Assembly (NCBI GenBank): GCA_046734455.1
Contig: JBKPRJ010000079.1
Coordinates: 1 to 16,237 of the forward strand
From: DATEOR01 sp046734455
GTDB lineage: Bacteria; Actinomycetota; Thermoleophilia; Gaiellales; Gaiellaceae
DNA: 16,237 nt
Reading direction: 5' to 3'
Below, one piece after another: positions 6,158 to 12,949 of the stretch (the first letter of the stretch is position 1; every line of letters starts with the position of its first letter). The notes beneath the pieces were generated by a model, which saw only the letters and a program-made list of their open reading frames with translations, was not told where the DNA came from and ran no database searches. The position numbers and the translations under genes were made by a program.

Positions 6158-6430
6158 TTATCCTTCGCGGTGAAGCGCCGGCAAGCGGTTTCGAAGGCGG
6201 TCGCGGAGGCTTGCCTCGATCATCTCGGGCTCGTCGCTCAAGGTGTCGTCGACCTCGGCGGCCTCGGCCTCCGCAGCCGCAGCCCGGGCGGCCAAGAGCT
6301 CGCGACCGATGCGCTCGATTTCGTCACAGAGAAGGCGAATCGCCTCGCCGGCGGCGCGCATTTCCTCCCGTTCGTCGCGGCGAAGGGCATCGCCCCACCG
6401 TCTGACTTCGTCGAATTGGCGCCGGTTCAT
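6158..6430 (-). CDS. Family B small helical protein, copy 2 (unknown function)
   Basis: A 90-aa charged protein related to the 97-aa product at 3178-3471. The N-terminal half is conserved (FxxxRRWG, REE, AAGEAI, LL, ER..RELL), while the Ala/Glu-rich linker (ARAAAAEAEAAEVDD) and the basic tail (LRDRLRNRLPAL) only keep their character. It is predicted helical and probably a coiled coil, with no signal peptide. ATG at 6428-6430 aligns with the chosen copy 1 start and has AAGA 8 nt upstream. The gene lies 29 bp after the VOC gene and is probably the last gene of the operon begun by UDP-glucuronate decarboxylase, ending at the terminator at 6008-6051. Unlike copy 1, it lies upstream of its neighbouring family A gene. 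Confidence 0.75.
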   Translation of the reverse strand: MNRRQFDEVRRWGDALRRDEREEMRAAGEAIRLLCDEIERIGRELLAARAAAAEAEAAEVDDTLSDEPEMIEASLRDRLRNRLPALHREG

Positions 6431-6459
6431 AGGCGGAATCTTGTCATGGGCCAAACGAT

Positions 6460-6900
6460 TTAGCCTGCAAGACGCTTGGAACGGAGCTCCTGAAGCGCTT
6501 TTTCGCTCTTTTCCAGACCCTCGATACCCATGCCGTGCAAGACGCTCTCGGCCTTCGTGAACTGGATCTCGCGGTAGTCGACGACCTCGACGTGGTTGCC
6601 CCACGGGTCGCGGAAGTCGAGGTGCCCGCTTGGCGCGACCTCGACGCCGGCCTCCTGGAGGGCGCTTCGCGCGGCCTCCTTGTCGTCGACGACGAGCCCG
6701 AAGTGGCGGTGTGCGTCGGGCGGCTGCGTCCTGCCCTGGGCGAGCGCGACGAACTGGTCGCCCATGTCCACGAAGGCCATGCGGCCGGCACGGCCGCGGA
6801 GCTCGAAGTCGAAGATCCGCCCGTAGAACTCGAGCGCCTCCTCGACGTCGCCGACCTCGAGGGCGACATGGTTCAGGCCGACCAGCCGCGGCTTGGTCAC
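6460..6900 (-). CDS. VOC (glyoxalase/bleomycin resistance/dioxygenase) family protein
   Basis: A 146-aa cytoplasmic protein with two beta-alpha-beta-beta-beta modules of the vicinal oxygen chelate superfamily. Likely metal-site residues are H11 (LNHVALEV), H66 (HRHFGLVV) and E105 (GNHVEVVDY), with the typical DPWGN turn before the last. The substrate cannot be told: the superfamily holds lyases, dioxygenases, epimerases and drug-binding proteins. The last 35 residues are a helical tail. GTG at 6898-6900 overlaps the TGA of the upstream cupin gene (GTGA), which indicates translational coupling and fixes the start against a long upstream open frame. It lies in the operon UXS-cupin-VOC-family B. 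Confidence 0.88.
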   Translation of the reverse strand: MTKPRLVGLNHVALEVGDVEEALEFYGRIFDFELRGRAGRMAFVDMGDQFVALAQGRTQPPDAHRHFGLVVDDKEAARSALQEAGVEVAPSGHLDFRDPWGNHVEVVDYREIQFTKAESVLHGMGIEGLEKSEKALQELRSKRLAG

Positions 6901-7466
6901 GCGCGCATCCCCGGGAGCGGGCTGCCGGGATCGCCCGGCTGCCAGTGCGGATGCGAGGCGTAGGCCTCGTGAGGTGAGCTCGTCTCCACCTCCACGGAAG
7001 CACCGTGGCGCGCGGCCGCCTCCGCGCGCGGATACAGGATCGTGCCCTCCTCCGAGCGCGCGCCGGTCATGAGGATCACGCAGGGCTCGTCGGTGCCGAC
7101 GAAGACGTGGCGGGTGCCGGGTGGGCAGTGGACGAAGTCCCATGCGCGCAGGCGCCGCTCCTCCTCCTCGATGACGAGGAGACATTCGCCCGAGAGCACC
7201 AGGAAGTCCTCCTGCTCGGACTCGGCGTGGTACAGGCCCGTCGGCTTCCCCGGCTCGAGGACGTGCAGCTTGAAGCCGAGCTGCTGGAAGAGGTGCTGGT
7301 CGAGCCCCGGGTTCTCGCGCAGGGCCGGGCCGTTGGCCTCGAAGGAGCAGCGCGCGCCGAAGTCCGGGTTTACGACCCAGGCCGCGTCGGCCGCGTTGAC
7401 GACGAACCAGCCCTCGCCAGCGGGAACGAGGCCGGGAACCGCCCGGGCAAGCCTGGCTTCTCCCAC
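6897..7466 (-). CDS. Cupin-domain protein
   Basis: A 189-aa protein with a cupin beta-barrel at about residues 64-132. The first cupin motif is seen as GLYHAESEQEDFLVLSGE (H80, E84-E86 region) and the second as HCPPGTRHVFVG, with His residues that could bind a metal. The N-terminal part (GLVPAGEGWFVVNAADAAW) is kept in a group of uncharacterised actinobacterial cupins as I recall them, so the start near residue 1 is reasonable. It starts with GTG at 7464-7466 without a clear ribosome site, 10 bp after the upstream decarboxylase gene, so it is probably translated by coupling. It overlaps the VOC gene by 4 bp. Whether it acts as an enzyme or sugar isomerase is not shown. Confidence 0.85.
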   Translation of the reverse strand: MGEARLARAVPGLVPAGEGWFVVNAADAAWVVNPDFGARCSFEANGPALRENPGLDQHLFQQLGFKLHVLEPGKPTGLYHAESEQEDFLVLSGECLLVIEEEERRLRAWDFVHCPPGTRHVFVGTDEPCVILMTGARSEEGTILYPRAEAAARHGASVEVETSSPHEAYASHPHWQPGDPGSPLPGMRA

Positions 7467-7476
7467 GAAGGAGAGA

Positions 7477-8430
7477 CTACGCGGACGGCGCGGCGTCCGG
7501 GACCATCGAGGCGAGCAGGCGCTTCAAGCCTTCGTCGAGCTCGACCTCGGGCCTCCAGCCGAGCACCTGCTGGGCGCGAGTGATGTCGGGCTGGCGCACC
7601 TGGGGATCGTCGACGGGCAGTGCCTCGAAGACGATCTCCGACTTCGAGCCCGTCACGCGGATGACCGCCTCGGCGAGCTCGAGCAGCGTCATCTCGTGCG
7701 GGTTCCCGATGTTCACGGGGAGGTGCTCGCCGCTCGTTGCAAGCGCGTAGAGCCCGCGGATCTGGTCGTCCACGTAGCAGAAGGACCTCGTCTGCGAGCC
7801 GTCGCCGAAGACCGTGAGCGGCTTGTTCTCGAGCGCCTGGCGGATGAAGGTCGGGATCGCGCGCCCGTCGTGCGGGCGCATGCGCGGGCCGTACGTGTTG
7901 AAGATCCGGGCGATGCAGGTGTCCACGCCCTGCTGGCGGTGGTAGGCCATCGTCAGCGCCTCGGCGTAGCGCTTCGCCTCGTCGTAGACCCCGCGCGGGC
8001 CGATCGGGTTCACGTGGCCCCAGTAGGTCTCGGGCTGCGGGTGCACCTGCGGGTCGCCGTAGACCTCGCTCGTGGAAGCGATCAAAAAGCGCGAGCGCTT
8101 GAACTTCGCGAGGCCGAGCATGTTGTGCGTTCCGTACGAGCCGACCTTGAGCGTGTGCAGCGGCAGGCGGAGGTAGTCGATCGGGCTCGCCGGGCTCGCG
8201 AGATGGAAGACGTAGTCGACGCGCTCCTCGACGAAGTAAGGCTCGGTGACGTCGTGGCTGACGAACAGGAAGTCCTGGCCGTTGTTCAGGTGCTCGATGT
8301 TCTGCAGCGAGCCCGTGTCGAGGTTGTCGACGCAGATGACGCGATGGCCCTTCGCCAGGAGGTAGTCGCAGAGGTGCGACCCGAGGAAGCCCGCCCCGCC
8401 GGAAACAACCGCAGTGCTCACCATTCCCAT
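7477..8430 (-). CDS. UDP-glucuronate decarboxylase (UDP-xylose synthase)
   Basis: Makes UDP-xylose from UDP-glucuronate with NAD+ in the cytoplasm, a donor for surface glycans. This 317-aa extended SDR has the NAD motif GGAGFLGSHL (11-20), the family's HLASPASP (77-83), STSEVYGDP (119-127) with the catalytic Glu, and Y149-K153 (YDEAK). The later RIFNTYGPRMRPHDGR and SQTRSFCYVDD segments are typical of UXS. Length matches the bacterial enzymes. Start: ATG at 8428-8430, ATG at 8422-8424 or GTG at 8419-8421. For the GTG, TAAGAT lies 7 nt upstream on the minus strand, which would suit a leaderless start. AGGAGG lies 19 nt before the first ATG, too far to be useful. It is the first gene of an operon, divergent from the TetR gene. 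Confidence 0.93.
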   Translation of the reverse strand: MGMVSTAVVSGGAGFLGSHLCDYLLAKGHRVICVDNLDTGSLQNIEHLNNGQDFLFVSHDVTEPYFVEERVDYVFHLASPASPIDYLRLPLHTLKVGSYGTHNMLGLAKFKRSRFLIASTSEVYGDPQVHPQPETYWGHVNPIGPRGVYDEAKRYAEALTMAYHRQQGVDTCIARIFNTYGPRMRPHDGRAIPTFIRQALENKPLTVFGDGSQTRSFCYVDDQIRGLYALATSGEHLPVNIGNPHEMTLLELAEAVIRVTGSKSEIVFEALPVDDPQVRQPDITRAQQVLGWRPEVELDEGLKRLLASMVPDAAPSA

Positions 8431-8457
8431 CTTAGTTCGGCGCTTTCGTCCTCCTGC

Positions 8458-8493
8458 TTGACAGCTATGTAAGTGAGCAGTAACTTACAACCC
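8458..8493 (+). promoter_or_regulatory. TetR gene promoter, probably leaderless
   Basis: A perfect -35 TTGACA (8458-8463), 17-bp spacer, and -10 TAACTT (8481-8486) is followed 7 nt later by GTG at 8494. Transcription would begin at or next to the codon. The operator-like repeat at 8468-8489 covers the spacer and -10, ideal for repression. Confidence 0.65.
8468..8489. promoter_or_regulatory. Operator-like inverted repeat in front of the TetR gene
   Basis: TGTAAGT (8468-8474) and ACTTACA (8483-8489) are perfect 7-bp inverted arms with an 8-bp spacer, overlapping the TetR promoter. A related repeat lies in front of the exporter gene. Self-repression is usual for TetR proteins; binding here is inferred. 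Confidence 0.65.
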
Positions 8494-9054
8494 GTGGCAA
8501 CGGAGACCCAGACTCGCAAGAGCGCCGACGTCCGCCGTGACGAAATCGTCGAGGCGGCGCGCGCGGAGTTCGCGATCGGCGGCCTGCACGGCACGTCGAC
8601 GGAGGACATCGCCCGTCGCGCCGGCGTCTCGCAGCCGTACATCTTCCGCCTCTTCGGGACGAAGAAGGAGCTCTTCCTGGAGACCGTGCGGCGCGGCTTC
8701 CGCCACGTGCTCGAGGTCTTCCAGGAGGCCGCGGCCGCGCACCGCGAGGGTGACGTCTTCCTCTCCATGGGCAGCGCCTACGGCGACGTCCGCCGCGACC
8801 GGAGCTCGCTCATGTTCCAGATGCAGGCCTACGCGGCCTGCGAGGACGCGGACGTGCGCAAGGTCGTCCGCGAGGAGTTTGCGCAGATCTACAAGTTCGT
8901 CGAGAGCGTCTCGGGCGGGGACGAGGCGAAGGTCCAGGAGTTCTTCCGCGTCGGGATGCTGATCAACGTCGCCGCGGCGATGGACCTGGGCGCGCTCGAC
9001 GCTCCGTGGGCACACGACTTTCTCAAGGGCTGCCTGCACGAGGAGCAGAGCTAG
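8494..9054 (+). CDS. TetR-family transcriptional regulator
   Basis: A 186-aa repressor-type protein (193 aa if it starts at GTG 8473). The N-terminal DNA-binding domain (about residues 15-60) has the family pattern ARAEFAIGGLHGTSTEDIARRAGVSQPYIFRLFGTKKELFLE, split by a helix turn. The C-terminal helical domain (about 65-186) would bind a small ligand that cannot be told from sequence. I choose GTG 8494 because the operator repeat covers the 8473 codon and a -10 lies 7 nt before 8494. An SD is absent in both cases. The stop codon lies within the loop of an intrinsic terminator. It likely controls the exporter gene downstream, judging by the matching operator at 9079-9094. Confidence 0.9.
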   Translation: MATETQTRKSADVRRDEIVEAARAEFAIGGLHGTSTEDIARRAGVSQPYIFRLFGTKKELFLETVRRGFRHVLEVFQEAAAAHREGDVFLSMGSAYGDVRRDRSSLMFQMQAYAACEDADVRKVVREEFAQIYKFVESVSGGDEAKVQEFFRVGMLINVAAAMDLGALDAPWAHDFLKGCLHEEQS

Positions 9055-9069
9055 CTGCTCTCTTTTTTT
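9043..9069 (+). terminator. Intrinsic terminator overlapping the TetR stop codon
   Basis: GAGCAG (9043-9048), loop AGCTAG (9049-9054, holding the TAG stop) and CTGCTC (9055-9060) are followed by TC and seven T. Translating ribosomes would cover the stem, so it may end transcription only partly. It separates the regulator from the exporter gene. Confidence 0.75.
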
Positions 9070-9078
9070 CGACTCGTT

Positions 9079-9094
9079 GTGAGTGACTACTTAC
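9079..9094. promoter_or_regulatory. Operator-like repeat in front of the exporter gene
   Basis: GTGAGT-GACT-ACTTAC, with one mismatch between the arms and a 4-bp spacer, ends just before the ribosome site. Read on the other strand it matches the TetR-front site: GTAAGT then AGTCACTCACAAC, against GTAAGT...AGTAACTTACAAC there. It is the likely TetR target controlling the exporter. Confidence 0.55.
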
Positions 9095-9095
9095 T

Positions 9096-9103
9096 AAGGA
9101 GGT
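9096..9103 (+). promoter_or_regulatory. Perfect Shine-Dalgarno of the exporter gene
   Basis: AAGGAGGT is complementary to the 16S rRNA tail, 5 nt before ATG 9109 and only 2 nt before GTG 9106. The ATG is therefore the real start. Confidence 0.85.
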
Positions 9104-9108
9104 AGGTG

Positions 9109-10527
9109 ATGAGTGCAAGGACGAAGACCATCTGGACGTTCGTGATCACGTCGGTCGCCCTGTTCATGGTCACGCTCGACAACCTCGTCGTCACGACCGC
9201 GCTGCCGAGCATCCGCGTCGATCTCGGAGCGTCCATCGAAGACCTCGAGTGGACCGTCAACGCCTACACGCTCAGCTTCGCCGTGCTGCTCCTCACCGGG
9301 GCCGCGCTGGGCGACCGCTTCGGGCGCCGGCGGCTCTTCGCGATCGGGCTCGGGATCTTCACCGTCGCCTCGGCGGCGGCCGCTCTCGCTCCGAACGTCG
9401 AGACCCTGATCGCGGCGCGTGCCGTGCAGGGAGTCGGCGGCGCGATCGTGACTCCGCTGACGCTGACGATCCTCTCGGCGGCGGTCTCGGCCGACAAGCG
9501 CGGTCTGGCGCTCGGCGCCTGGGGCGCCATCGGCGGGCTCGCCGTGGCGAGCGGCCCGGTGGTCGGCGGCGCGGTCGTCGAAGGGATGTCGTGGCAGTGG
9601 ATCTTCTGGCTCAACGTGCCGATCGGGCTCCTACTCGTGCCGGTCGCCTACGCGCGGCTGCGCGAGAGCTTCGGGCCGGATCTGCACCTCGACCTGGCCG
9701 GGCTCGGGCTCGTGAGCGTCGGCCTCTTCGGCATCGTCTGGGGAGTCATCCGCGGGAACTCGGTGGGCTGGACGAGCCCGGAGATCGTCGGCTCGATCGT
9801 TCTGGGCGCGCTGTTCACCGCGGCATTCGTGTTGTGGGAGAGGCGTGCGCCGGCACCGATGCTGCCGATGCGGTACTTCCGGAACCGGACCTTCGCAGCG
9901 GCCAACGTGTCGTCCCTCTTCATGTTCTTCGGGATGTTCGGCTCGATCTTCCTGCTGACGCAGTTCCTGCAGACCGTGCAGGGGCACAGCCCGCTCGACG
10001 CAGGCCTGCGGGTGCTGCCGTGGACGGCGATGCCGATCTTCATCGCGCCGATCGCAGGTGCGCTCTCCGACCGGATCGGCGGACGGCCGCTCATGGCGGC
10101 GGGGCTCGCCCTGCAGGCGCTCTCGCTCGGATGGCTGGCGGCGATCTCCGATCCCACTGTCCCGTACGGACAGCTGGTACCGGCGTTCATCATCGCCGGG
10201 ACCGGGATGGCGCTCTTCTTCGCCCCCGTGGCGAACGTCGTTCTCTCCAGCGTGCGGCGCGAGGAGGAGGGCAAGGCTTCGGGCGCCAACAACGCCATCC
10301 GTGAGCTCGGCGGCGTGTTCGGTGTCGCCGTCCTGGCGACGCTCTTCACGAGCTACGGGAGCTATGCGTCGCCGCAGGCGTTCGTCGACGGGCTCGTCCC
10401 CGCTCTCTGGGTCGGGGCCGGGATCGTGGCGATCGGCGCGGTGGCCGCGCTCTTCATCCCGCGCAAGCGGCGTGAATCCGAAGCGGTCGCGCTCGAGCCG
10501 GATCTGGCCCTCGAGCAGGCGGTCTAG
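9109..10527 (+). CDS. MFS exporter, DHA2 (EmrB/QacA) family, 14 helices
   Basis: A 472-aa inner-membrane drug/proton antiporter-type transporter. Helix 1 carries LDNLVVTTALPSI with D24, a hallmark of the DHA2 family. Motif A (GDRFGRRRLF, residues 68-77) follows helix 2. Helix 5 holds the antiporter motif C-like GLAVASGPVVGG, and ANNAIRELGGVFGVAVLATL near the C-terminus is typical of DHA2. The hydrophobic pattern fits 14 segments, with a charged C-terminal tail. The substrate is not shown; drug, dye or fatty-acid-like compounds are usual. Regulation is probably by the adjacent TetR through the operator at 9079-9094. The gene ends in a 19-bp-arm hairpin. Confidence 0.93.
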   Translation: MSARTKTIWTFVITSVALFMVTLDNLVVTTALPSIRVDLGASIEDLEWTVNAYTLSFAVLLLTGAALGDRFGRRRLFAIGLGIFTVASAAAALAPNVETLIAARAVQGVGGAIVTPLTLTILSAAVSADKRGLALGAWGAIGGLAVASGPVVGGAVVEGMSWQWIFWLNVPIGLLLVPVAYARLRESFGPDLHLDLAGLGLVSVGLFGIVWGVIRGNSVGWTSPEIVGSIVLGALFTAAFVLWERRAPAPMLPMRYFRNRTFAAANVSSLFMFFGMFGSIFLLTQFLQTVQGHSPLDAGLRVLPWTAMPIFIAPIAGALSDRIGGRPLMAAGLALQALSLGWLAAISDPTVPYGQLVPAFIIAGTGMALFFAPVANVVLSSVRREEEGKASGANNAIRELGGVFGVAVLATLFTSYGSYASPQAFVDGLVPALWVGAGIVAIGAVAALFIPRKRRESEAVALEPDLALEQAV

Positions 10528-10532
10528 GACTA

Positions 10533-10571
10533 AAGCGCCATGGCCGGGGTCTGACCCCGGCCATGGCGCTT
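10533..10571. terminator. Long palindromic hairpin after the exporter gene (repeat copy A)
   Basis: A perfect inverted repeat with 19-bp arms around a single T: AAGCGCCATGGCCGGGGTC at 10533-10551 and its complement at 10553-10571. It begins 5 nt after the exporter stop. No T-run follows. It shares a 21-nt core (10540-10560) with the hairpin at 10663-10695, so it looks like a dispersed REP-type element serving as a terminator. Confidence 0.75.
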
Positions 10572-10646
10572 CCGGACAGGTGGCGGGACTCGGGTCTCGT
10601 CGCGGTCGAGGGCGGCAACGCACAGTGCACCGCGGCCTTCGGAAGT

Positions 10647-10670
10647 CGGACATGGTCGCTTCGGACATGG
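10647..10670. repeat. Short tandem repeat between the two hairpins
   Basis: CGGACATGG occurs at 10647-10655 and again at 10662-10670, a 15-bp period. A similar word (CGGACAGG) lies after copy A. It suggests the REP-like unit has a wider flank that was duplicated or worn. Confidence 0.5.
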
Positions 10671-10695
10671 CCGGGGTCTGACCCCGGACGTGGCC
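10663..10695. terminator. Imperfect palindromic hairpin after the epimerase gene (repeat copy B)
   Basis: The core GGGGTC-T-GACCCC is extended on both sides to 16-bp arms with two mismatches and one G-U. It shares 21 identical bases (10667-10687) with copy A. On the minus strand it directly follows the epimerase stop codon, so each of the two convergent genes has a copy at its end. Confidence 0.7.
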
Positions 10696-11813
10696 TAACG
10701 GGTCAGCTTGCGCTCGGCGAGGGCGCGGTAGGCGGCGTCGACCTGGTCGCTCGCCTCCTGCGTCTCGAGCCAGGCGAGGAGGTCGCGCATGCCGTCCTCG
10801 AAGGAAGTCTCGGCGCGGAAGCCGAGGAGCTCCTCGGCGCGGCGCGTGTCCGCGTAGCAGTGGCGGATGTCGCCGGCGCGGAACTCGCCGAGGATGCGCG
10901 GCTCGAGCTCGACGCCGAGGCCCTTGCCGAGCGCCGCAGCGACGTCCAGCACCGACGTGGCGCGACCCGTGCCGACGTTGAGCGCGCGGCCGTCGGCCTG
11001 GTCACTCCCGAGCGCCAAAGAACAGGCCCGCGTGATGTCGCGGACGTCGATGAAGTCGCGCGTCTGGTTCCCGTCCTCGAAGACGAGCGGCTCGGCGCCG
11101 CTCATGAGGCGGGAGGCGAAGATCGCCGCCACGCCCGTGTACGGGTTGGAGAGCGCCTGCCGCGCGCCGTAGACGTTGAAGAAGCGGAGGGCGACCGCGG
11201 GGATCCCGTAGGCGGCGCCGACGGCGAGCGTCAGCTCCTCGTGGTCCCGCTTGCCGACGGCGTACACCGACGTGGGCCGAAGCGGCTTGTCCTCGGAGGT
11301 CGGCTCGGGGACGAGCGGCGTGCCGTCGTCGGCGAGCACGTCCCATTCACGCCGCGCGAGCTGCGCCTCGGGCCGCAGGCCGGGCGCGAGGCCGTGCTCC
11401 CCCGTCTTCGGGTTCGCGTGCTGGCCCTCGCCGTAGATCGACATGGACGAGGCGACGAGGACCTTGCAGATGCGATCTCGGCGCGCGACGACCTCCTCGA
11501 GGAGGACGGCGCAGCCGAGCGAGTTGATCGCCGTGTAGCGCTCGATCTCGTACATGGACTGACCCACTCCCACCGCGGCGGCGAAGTGGACGACCGCGTC
11601 GACGTCGTCCATCGCCTTGCCGAGCGCCTCGCGGTCGCGGACGTCGGCGACGGCGAGCTCGACGGCGGGGTCTAGGTAGTCGGGCCGCTCACCGCCTTCG
11701 TGCACCTGCGGGTCGAGGTCGTCGAGCGCACGCACCTCGTGCCCCTCGGCGAGGAGGCGGTCGGCGAGGTGGGAGCCGATGAACCCGGCTCCGCCGGTGA
11801 CGAGGACGCGCAT
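10695..11813 (-). CDS. NAD-dependent sugar-nucleotide epimerase/dehydratase (WbiB / dTDP-rhamnose 4-epimerase-like)
   Basis: A 372-aa extended SDR acting on a nucleotide sugar in the cytoplasm. It has GGAGFIGSH (7-15) for NAD, SMSIYGEGQ (123-131) with the catalytic Ser, Y184-x3-K188 (SVYAVGKRDHEE), RFFNVYG, and NPYTGVAAIFASRL and DIRHCYAD, typical of the UDP-glucose/dTDP-rhamnose 4-epimerase-like branch. An insert at about 131-170 is also seen in that branch. Exact substrate unclear: UDP-glucose, UDP-GlcA or dTDP-rhamnose are candidates. ATG at 11811-11813 is chosen because it begins the Rossmann strand (MRVLVTGG). The longer frame runs into the glycosyltransferase. It lies 10 bp after the glycosyltransferase gene, so the two are likely one operon. 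Confidence 0.9.
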   Translation of the reverse strand: MRVLVTGGAGFIGSHLADRLLAEGHEVRALDDLDPQVHEGGERPDYLDPAVELAVADVRDREALGKAMDDVDAVVHFAAAVGVGQSMYEIERYTAINSLGCAVLLEEVVARRDRICKVLVASSMSIYGEGQHANPKTGEHGLAPGLRPEAQLARREWDVLADDGTPLVPEPTSEDKPLRPTSVYAVGKRDHEELTLAVGAAYGIPAVALRFFNVYGARQALSNPYTGVAAIFASRLMSGAEPLVFEDGNQTRDFIDVRDITRACSLALGSDQADGRALNVGTGRATSVLDVAAALGKGLGVELEPRILGEFRAGDIRHCYADTRRAEELLGFRAETSFEDGMRDLLAWLETQEASDQVDAAYRALAERKLTR

Positions 11814-11823
11814 TCCGCGAACG

Positions 11824-12927
11824 CTATCGGCGCTTTCGGACTCCGGCCTGAAGCCGAGCGTGCAGCGGCTCGACCACTGCGGCAGGGGCGAAGGCCTCCA
11901 CCGCGCGGCGATAGGCGGCCTGCCGCAAGGCCCACACCCGCTCGCGGTCGGCGACGAGCCAGCGGAGCGCATCCGCCAGCGCCCGCGGGTCGCCGGGCTC
12001 GACGAAGCGCGCGGCGTCGCCGAGCGCCTCCCGCTGGGAAACGGAATCCGACGTGACGATCGCGCAGCCTGCTGCAGCGCCCTGGAAGACCTTGTTCGGG
12101 ATCACGCGCATGCCCTTCGCGCCGGGGCTGAAGATCCCGAGGCAGATGTCGTGCTCGAAGACGAGCGCGGGCAGCTCGTCGCGCTCGACCCAGTCGATCC
12201 ACCCGACGGCGGGAGAATCGCCGGCGAGCTCCTTGGCGCGCGCGAGATCCTGGCCGCGCCCGGCCATCGTGAAGCGCACCTCGGCCGGGTCGGGGTCGAG
12301 GAGCCTGATCGCCTCACCGATCACAGGCGCGCCCTGGAGCGGCGTGTAGATCCCGAAGAAGATGACGCGGAGCGGGCCCTCGGCGCGCGGCTCCGGCTCG
12401 CGGAACCACTCCTTCGGCGTCCCGATGTAGACCGTGAACGCCTCGGAGCGGATCGGCTCCGGCAGAAGCTCCCGGTGCCCTTCGGAGTCGACGAAGACGA
12501 GGTCGGCGGCGCGCACGGCGGACTTGTCGATCCGGTCGAGGACGGCGAGCTCGGGCCTGAGAGTCGCGCCGCGGTCGATCGCCGTGTCCTTGAAGAACAG
12601 ATAGTGGTCGAGCACGATCGGCTTCCCCTTGAAGCGGCGCCGAGCGAGGTGGACGTCGAAGTGGCCCATGTAGGGGACGAGGACGACGTCGGGCTCCGGC
12701 ACCTCCTTCGCCCTGCGCCACAGCTCGCGCCAGGCGCGCGCGACCCTGGCGGCGACGAGCGGCGCCCGCAGCGGCTGCCGTGCGGCCTCCACGCGCTGCT
12801 CGGTGTCGACGGCGAGCGGCACGTTGCACTCGACGAGCTCGTGCCCGTGCTCGCGGAGCCCCTCGAAGAGGACCTGCACCCGCGGCTGCTCCCACAACCG
12901 GTAGGTGCCGAAGGCGAGGATCCTCAT
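11824..12927 (-). CDS. GT4-type glycosyltransferase
   Basis: A 367-aa GT-B fold enzyme that would move a sugar from a nucleotide donor to a glycan or lipid acceptor at the cytoplasmic membrane face. The N-terminal acceptor domain begins MRILAFGTYR. The C-terminal donor domain has VIFFGIYTPLQGAPVI (188-203), FTMAGRGQD (219-227) and the donor-binding region IPNKVFQGAAAGCAIVTSD (276-294). The second Glu of the usual E-x7-E motif appears as Gln in KVFQG, which is a departure from the consensus; activity is not excluded. Start ATG at 12925-12927 has no SD, but TAGAAT on its strand lies 6 nt upstream, suiting a leaderless mRNA. It is divergent from the methyltransferase and upstream of the epimerase. 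Confidence 0.87.
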   Translation of the reverse strand: MRILAFGTYRLWEQPRVQVLFEGLREHGHELVECNVPLAVDTEQRVEAARQPLRAPLVAARVARAWRELWRRAKEVPEPDVVLVPYMGHFDVHLARRRFKGKPIVLDHYLFFKDTAIDRGATLRPELAVLDRIDKSAVRAADLVFVDSEGHRELLPEPIRSEAFTVYIGTPKEWFREPEPRAEGPLRVIFFGIYTPLQGAPVIGEAIRLLDPDPAEVRFTMAGRGQDLARAKELAGDSPAVGWIDWVERDELPALVFEHDICLGIFSPGAKGMRVIPNKVFQGAAAGCAIVTSDSVSQREALGDAARFVEPGDPRALADALRWLVADRERVWALRQAAYRRAVEAFAPAAVVEPLHARLQAGVRKRR

Positions 12928-12933
12928 CTGGCG

Positions 12934-12943
12934 ATTCTAGGAT
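12934..12943. promoter_or_regulatory. Overlapping -10 boxes of a divergent, probably leaderless, promoter
   Basis: Only 22 bp separate two divergent ATG codons. The plus strand has TAGGAT (12938-12943) then 6 nt to ATG 12950. The minus strand has TAGAAT (12934-12939) then 6 nt to ATG 12927. Both are TANNNT and share the TA at 12938-12939. Neither gene has room for an SD. No clear -35 is seen. Confidence 0.65.
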
Positions 12944-12949
12944 TCACCC

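Noticed and set aside
9069..9097. TCGACT / TACTAA promoter for the exporter
   Set aside because: Transcription from it would start after the perfect Shine-Dalgarno at 9096-9103, which would then be wasted, so I do not call it.
10563..11675. A 370-codon plus-strand frame from the REP-like region into the epimerase
   Set aside because: It is antisense to the epimerase gene, starts inside a palindrome and has low-complexity Arg/Gly/Glu composition.
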